Origin: Pseudobdellovibrionaceae bacterium
Lineage (GTDB): Bacteria > Bdellovibrionota > Bdellovibrionia > Bdellovibrionales > JAMPXM01
Length of the DNA stretch: 9,537 nt
Assembly: GCA_913774795.1 (NCBI GenBank)
Contig: CAJYIL010000168.1
Span: 1 to 9,537, forward strand
Direction of reading: 5' to 3'
The notes under the pieces were generated by a model. It made no database searches and was not told the DNA's origin. It worked only from the letters and a program-made list of their open reading frames with translations. Position numbers and translations under genes: made by a program. This document shows, one piece after another, positions 6,144 through 9,537 of this stretch (position 1 is the stretch's first letter; each line of letters opens with the position of its first letter).

Positions 6144-7840
6144 AACGAATCGCGCTGATCGGTCACCGAGGAGTCGGCAAGACGTCGCTCCTCTCGCGTA
6201 TCGAGACTTATCTCGGCTCCTCGCGAGTTCGTGTCATCGATCTTGATCGCGAAATCGAACGAGTCACGACGAATTCGATTCACCGAATTTTTCAAGAATC
6301 TGGCGAGGCGGCCTTTCGGGCGATCGAACAATCGACATTCGCGCAGTTAGCAAAAAAGACTGACGAAGAGACGCTCGTCGTTGCCCTCGGCGCAGGTTTC
6401 GACGTTTCAAAAATACCGCAAGACTGGCATGTCATCTGGGTTCGTCGGGTCACCGACAAAACGGGCCGCATCTTCACCGATCGTCCTCGTCTGAATCCTG
6501 ACATGAGCGCGCTGGAAGAATTTGATATGCGCGCAAGAGCTCGTGAGCCTCGTTACGCCGCTCGCGCGGATGCCATTCTGATTTTGGATGAAGGAATCGA
6601 AGACTCGAACGATCCGGCGGAGCGATCTTATTTTACACGAGGCCTGGATTTAAATGGCGCAACCCTGACTCTGCAAAAAGAAAATTTCGCTCGCGATTTT
6701 TCAGGTTTCATCCGCGATCGCTTGAAATGGAATTTGAAGTGGTTTGAGCTGCGCGACGACCTGCTTTCTGAAAGCCAGATCGAAGAAGCCGTGCGCCTCA
6801 TTCCCGACGCGAACAGTCTTCTCAGCTTTCGGGAGCCATCAAGAATCGCTCACTCAAAATCGCTTCACGTCGGTGCCACCGACTGGGCGCTCGAGTTGGG
6901 CGATCCGCAAATCGAGCCTTCGTATGTTTCGCTCCACTCCAATGACTTCTCAAAATTGTCGCACCCGCGAGCAAAGTTGAAAGCTGCAGTTCCGACAAAC
7001 TCTTTTGATGACTTGCTCCGCGGCCATCGATGGCAACAAGAAGAGCCCGACCGCCGCGTTTTTCTCCCGATGTCGCCCGACGGCCGCTGGGCGTGGTACC
7101 GAGATCACCGACGCGACTTCAGTCTCAACTTCATTCGCGAAAATACGGGTTCTGCGCCCGATCAGCCAACACTGCTACAGTGGCAACGACATCCTGACAC
7201 GAAGAGCTTTGCCGCCGTGCTGGGAGATCCGGTTCAGCACTCGCGCACGCCGATGGAGCACCGATCTTATTTTGCACCGCACGCCGTTTACGCCATTCGT
7301 GTCACTGAAGACGAGTGGTCGACGGCTCTTCCGGTCTTGCGCGAGTTGGGCCTCACGCATGCAGCGGTGACGGCGCCACTGAAAATAAAGGCGCAAGAGC
7401 TCGCCCACGCAAACTCGCCGATCAATACCCTGATCTTTGAACCGTCGATCTTGGGCGCAAACACCGATGTCATCGGGCTTCGCGAAGCGGCGGCGCAAAT
7501 TCCTCCTTATCGAAGTGCAGCCGTGTGGGGCGGGGGCGGGACACTCGATTCTATCCGAGAGGTTTTTCCTCAAGCCGAGTTCGTCTCTGCTCGCACAGGT
7601 TTGCTCCGGGATACGGGCGGTGTCGCACGAGCTCCCGAGCTTGTCATTTGGGCGGCCCCTTCCAAACAAATCGAGTCGCCCCCAGCCGAGTGGCGTCCTA
7701 AATTTGTTTTCGATTTGAATTACTCCGATGCGAGTGCGGGTCGAGATTACGCTTTAAAAACGAAAGCCATTTACATCTCGGGCCTTGGGATGTTTAAAGC
7801 TCAAGCTAAAGCCCAACGACAATTCTGGGAGACCGTGTGA
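6140..7840 (+). CDS. aroK/aroD/aroE: Fused shikimate kinase - type I dehydroquinase-like - shikimate dehydrogenase
   Basis: A 566-residue ORF with three shikimate-pathway domains. (a) 1-160, shikimate kinase: Walker A GHRGVGKTS (8-16), D34/D36, FRAIE with R60, DRPRL with R115, and AREPRY with R135. The shikimate-binding GGG is GAG (84-86). (b) about 165-345, resembling type I 3-dehydroquinate dehydratase: E203-x-R205-x-D207, LHSNDF with H266 at the catalytic His, AKLKAAVP with K281 at the Schiff-base Lys, M311...G315...R321, and SAPDQ (338-342) for SAPGQ. The usual EGG motif is not seen and the domain is short. (c) about 355-566, shikimate dehydrogenase: GDPVQHSRTP (362-371), VTAPLK with catalytic K415, NTD with D443, a GGGG loop (464-467), ART (484-486) like the NADP-binding NRT, and GMFKAQA (550-556). 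Its INATP motif is replaced by IWAAP. The GTG start overlaps aroA and the stop overlaps aroC. Domains (a) and (c) are firm; (b) is inferred from ordered motifs and position. Confidence 0.88.
   Translation: MKRIALIGHRGVGKTSLLSRIETYLGSSRVRVIDLDREIERVTTNSIHRIFQESGEAAFRAIEQSTFAQLAKKTDEETLVVALGAGFDVSKIPQDWHVIWVRRVTDKTGRIFTDRPRLNPDMSALEEFDMRARAREPRYAARADAILILDEGIEDSNDPAERSYFTRGLDLNGATLTLQKENFARDFSGFIRDRLKWNLKWFELRDDLLSESQIEEAVRLIPDANSLLSFREPSRIAHSKSLHVGATDWALELGDPQIEPSYVSLHSNDFSKLSHPRAKLKAAVPTNSFDDLLRGHRWQQEEPDRRVFLPMSPDGRWAWYRDHRRDFSLNFIRENTGSAPDQPTLLQWQRHPDTKSFAAVLGDPVQHSRTPMEHRSYFAPHAVYAIRVTEDEWSTALPVLRELGLTHAAVTAPLKIKAQELAHANSPINTLIFEPSILGANTDVIGLREAAAQIPPYRSAAVWGGGGTLDSIREVFPQAEFVSARTGLLRDTGGVARAPELVIWAAPSKQIESPPAEWRPKFVFDLNYSDASAGRDYALKTKAIYISGLGMFKAQAKAQRQFWETV
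7827..7831 (+). promoter_or_regulatory. Ribosome binding site of aroC inside the fusion gene
   Basis: GGGAG lies five bases before the GTG start of aroC, within the last codons of the preceding gene. It confirms the GTG at 7837 as the start. It is the only one of the three aro junctions with a clear ribosome binding site, so aroC may initiate more independently than aroA or the fusion gene. Confidence 0.65.
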
Positions 7841-8856
7841 GCGGAGCCAATACATTCGGGAAAAGACTTCGACTGACGACTTTCGGTGAAAGCCATGGCG
7901 TGGCACTGGGGGCCGTTATTGACGGAGTTCCGGCAAATCTCAGCTGGGATGCCGAGTTGCTCGCGAAAGAACTTGAGCGCCGTCGACCGGGTCAATCCGC
8001 GATCGTTACGTCTCGTGCAGAGCAAGATGCCCCTGAAGTTTTAAGCGGAGTCTACGAAGGCAAAACACTCGGCACGCCGATCGCCGTGATCATTCGAAAT
8101 CACGATCAGCGAAGCGGAGACTACAAGAAATTGAAATCGCGCCCGGGTCACGCCGACGACGTCTGGAAAGAAAAGTTCGGCCACTCAGATCCGCGGGGCG
8201 GAGGTCGCTCATCGGGCCGCGAAACGGTCTCTCGAGTGATCGGCGGCGCGGTGGCCCGGATGATCCTTGCCAAACAGGCACCTAAAACGAAGATCACTGG
8301 TTTCGCTCGAGCGATCGGCCCGATCGAACTCACGAAAAAAGAGCTTAAGAATTTCGAGAAACAAAAAAACTCAGACAACTTCGCCTCTCGTTTTCCGTCG
8401 GTGGATCAACAAGCGGCGGTCACGCAACTCCTGACCGATGCCAAAGCGCAAGGGCACTCTTATGGCGGGATCGCCGAAATCTGGATCGACGGGTTGCCAA
8501 AAAATTTAGGACAACCTGTCTTTCACAAAATAAAAGCCGATCTCGCGGCGGCGATGATGAGTGTTGGCGCGACGAGCGGAGTCGAATTTGGAGCCGGCTT
8601 CGAAGCTGCCAGAGCAGAAGGCTCGACGTTTCACAAAGATGCCAAGAACAGCGATTACGGTGGGGTCCGCGGTGGCATCACAACGGGAGAACGCATCACT
8701 CTTCGGGTGAGTTTCAAGCCTACGTCGAGTGTTCTTGATGTCGCTAAAAAGGGTCGCCACGATCCATGCATTGTTCCGCGCGCGATTCCGGTTCTCGAAG
8801 CCATGGCGGCGCTCGTAATCGCAGATCACGTTCTCTGGAACAAAACAGACCGCTGA
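7837..8856 (+). CDS. aroC: Chorismate synthase
   Basis: It eliminates phosphate from EPSP to give chorismate, using reduced FMN, in the last shared step of aromatic biosynthesis. In its 339 residues are GESHG (17-21, with the active-site H20), NHDQRSGDY (88-96), RPGHAD (102-107), GGGRSSGRET (121-130), YGGVRGGITTG (274-284), KPTSS (294-298) and GRHDPCIVPRAIPVLEAM (306-323, with H308). These are the diagnostic blocks of the family. The protein ends soon after the last block, so it is at the short end of the usual range. The common AVKG.E.G segment reads ATSGVEFG (245-252), losing the lysine. Translation starts at GTG, overlapping the fusion gene's stop as GTGA, with GGGAG five bases upstream. 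It is the last gene of the operon. Confidence 0.96.
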   Translation: MSGANTFGKRLRLTTFGESHGVALGAVIDGVPANLSWDAELLAKELERRRPGQSAIVTSRAEQDAPEVLSGVYEGKTLGTPIAVIIRNHDQRSGDYKKLKSRPGHADDVWKEKFGHSDPRGGGRSSGRETVSRVIGGAVARMILAKQAPKTKITGFARAIGPIELTKKELKNFEKQKNSDNFASRFPSVDQQAAVTQLLTDAKAQGHSYGGIAEIWIDGLPKNLGQPVFHKIKADLAAAMMSVGATSGVEFGAGFEAARAEGSTFHKDAKNSDYGGVRGGITTGERITLRVSFKPTSSVLDVAKKGRHDPCIVPRAIPVLEAMAALVIADHVLWNKTDR

Positions 8857-8894
8857 GAGAGCAAAATTGGCTCACCTGAAATTAGAGTGCGCCA

Positions 8895-8923
8895 CTTGAG
8901 CGAGATCGATTGCCTCGTTCAGG
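8895..8923 (+). terminator. Possible hairpin terminator after aroC (no T-run)
   Basis: CTTGAGCGAG and CTCGTTCAGG can pair as ten base pairs in RNA (two of them G-U) around a nine-base loop, 39 bases after the aroC stop. The following bases are mixed (AAGACTGTTATT), so this is not a textbook intrinsic terminator. It is the best candidate for the 3' end of the aro operon, or for an mRNA-stabilising stem. Confidence 0.35.
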
Positions 8924-8936
8924 AAGACTGTTATTC

Positions 8937-8958
8937 CACACAACTGCCATGTTGTGTG
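8937..8958 (+). other. Perfect 8-base inverted repeat in the aroC downstream spacer
   Basis: CACACAAC and GTTGTGTG flank a six-base loop TGCCAT. The symmetry is exact but no T-run follows. It could be a second stem of the transcript end or an operator for the gene starting at 9076, about 120 bases downstream. Its role is unknown. Confidence 0.5.
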
Positions 8959-9026
8959 TCGTTCGATCAAACATCGCGAACTCATCTCGAGCCCCGAACG
9001 CAGCCGTGAGTAGATAGGGCCTTAGA

Positions 9027-9048
9027 GCGACTTTCAAATAGAAGTCGC
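9027..9048 (+). other. Hairpin in the probable 5' leader of the secreted protein gene
   Basis: GCGACTT and AAGTCGC form a perfect seven-pair stem (eight with one G-U pair) around an AT-rich loop. It ends 17 bases before the GGAG ribosome binding site of the gene at 9076. It may stabilise the mRNA or be a regulatory leader structure. No known riboswitch class is recognised. The rest of the 219-base spacer shows no convincing -35/-10 pair and no further coding potential. Confidence 0.45.
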
Positions 9049-9064
9049 ATCACCCCTCGAAAAC

Positions 9065-9068
9065 GGAG
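9065..9068 (+). promoter_or_regulatory. Ribosome binding site of the secreted protein gene
   Basis: GGAG lies seven bases before the ATG at 9076. It supports that start, which immediately precedes a signal peptide. Confidence 0.65.
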
Positions 9069-9075
9069 TTTAAAC

Positions 9076-9537
9076 ATGTCAAAAAGCTTTTTAGCGCTGG
9101 CCGCTTTGCTTCTTCTCGCTGCACCTCAGGCGCGCGCGGCAACACACACATCCTCTAGCGATTCCAATTATCTTGAGTCGCAAGCTCAAGAGAACGAAAG
9201 CCTTGCTGTCGATCGCGACAGCGACGAGGAGATGGACGAAACTTCATCGGCAACGACCCAATCGGCAACCGATGAAGACGCCGATGTCCCGGCTCAATCC
9301 GAAGCGATCGAGTTGAAAAATGAAGAAGAGATCGTTCGTCCAGCGGCACGCCCGGTCCCACCAGCGCGTGAAGCTCGCTTAGCGCCAGCGCCAGCCGAGC
9401 GCCCCGTCCCACCGCCGGCGCCGAGCGCGACAGTCGTCGAAGCGAAGCCCGAAGTTGGCGGCGATCTCCGTGCTCCGTCACCGAAAGTTCTTGATCCCAA
9501 CCGCCGGGGATTTTTCCAACTCGGTGTCGGCCCTGCC
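9076..9537 (+). CDS. Exported protein with acidic and Pro-rich N-terminus, possible outer-membrane beta-barrel (5' part only)
   Basis: The frame is open for 154 codons and runs off the window, so the C-terminus is unseen. Residues 1-21 are a Sec signal peptide (MSKS head, then an Ala/Leu core), with a probable cut after ARA at A21. Residues about 22-90 are Ser/Thr/Asp/Glu-rich and strongly acidic. Residues about 94-125 are Pro/Ala/Arg-rich, with two similar RPVPP units, and look like a flexible linker. The visible end, GFFQLGVGPA, resembles the first strand of an outer-membrane beta-barrel or OmpA-like domain. An exported surface protein whose disordered region precedes the barrel is the most likely reading, but this rests on about ten residues. 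I do not recognise a named family. Its start has its own ribosome binding site and structured leader, and it is probably transcribed apart from the aro operon. Confidence 0.8.
   Translation, partial: MSKSFLALAALLLLAAPQARAATHTSSSDSNYLESQAQENESLAVDRDSDEEMDETSSATTQSATDEDADVPAQSEAIELKNEEEIVRPAARPVPPAREARLAPAPAERPVPPPAPSATVVEAKPEVGGDLRAPSPKVLDPNRRGFFQLGVGPA

Noticed and set aside
6600..6680. A frameshift or assembly join between two genes inside the fusion ORF
   Set aside because: The frame is continuous, codon use does not change and the middle region continues with dehydroquinase-like motifs, so the fusion looks genuine on this evidence.
7175..7669. A 164-codon antisense ORF opposite the shikimate dehydrogenase domain
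   Set aside because: It is very Arg-rich and shows no motifs, while the opposite strand shows clear AroE motifs.
8937..8958. Intrinsic terminator after aroC
   Set aside because: The stem is perfect but is followed by mixed bases, not a T-run, so it is listed only as an inverted repeat.
9005..9020. A -10 like TAGATA as promoter for the gene at 9076
   Set aside because: No acceptable -35 lies 16-18 bases upstream, so it cannot be supported.
1..9537. tRNA, rRNA, CRISPR array or mobile element
   Set aside because: No cloverleaf, rRNA-like stretch, regularly spaced repeats, transposase-like product or terminal inverted repeats were seen on either strand.

Overview
The window reads as chromosomal DNA of a Gram-negative bacterium: it encodes two N-terminal signal peptides, one probable outer-membrane or surface protein, and two proteins with a single membrane anchor and a large domain that would lie in the periplasm. 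The lineage cannot be fixed from sequence alone. The densely packed genes with start/stop overlaps and the small Cys-containing secreted protein fit a Bdellovibrio-like or other deltaproteobacterial-type genome, but this is a low-confidence guess. No RNA gene, insertion sequence, phage gene or CRISPR array was seen.

Layout. (1) 1-1014: the last codons of an upstream ORF, overlapped by a complete peptide ABC-transporter ATPase (OppF/DppF type). (2) 1085-1582: a small secreted protein with four cysteines, followed by an intrinsic terminator that lies inside the 3' end of the convergent gene. (3) 3887-1589, minus strand: two adjacent, related genes for membrane-anchored proteins of unknown function, with a good sigma70-like promoter at 3914-3942 inside the first codons of the divergent aroB. 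(4) 3922-8856, plus strand: an uninterrupted shikimate-pathway operon, aroB - aroA - (aroK-aroD-aroE fusion) - aroC, with every junction a 4-base ATGA or GTGA overlap. (5) 8857-9075: a 219-base spacer with three potential hairpins. (6) 9076 to the window end: the start of a secreted protein with an acidic segment, a Pro/Ala-rich linker and the beginning of what may be a beta-barrel.

The main point is the aro operon. Its enzymes cover 3-dehydroquinate synthase, EPSP synthase, shikimate kinase, a type I dehydroquinase-like domain, shikimate dehydrogenase and chorismate synthase, that is, every step from DAHP to chorismate. The third gene is a single 566-residue ORF whose domains read kinase, dehydroquinase-like, dehydrogenase. 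The operon order B-A-K-D-E is the same as the domain order of the fungal pentafunctional AROM protein, with K-D-E already fused into one polypeptide and aroC coupled behind. The dehydroquinase-like domain is recognisable but short and has lost part of its usual motifs, so whether it is catalytic is the main open question.
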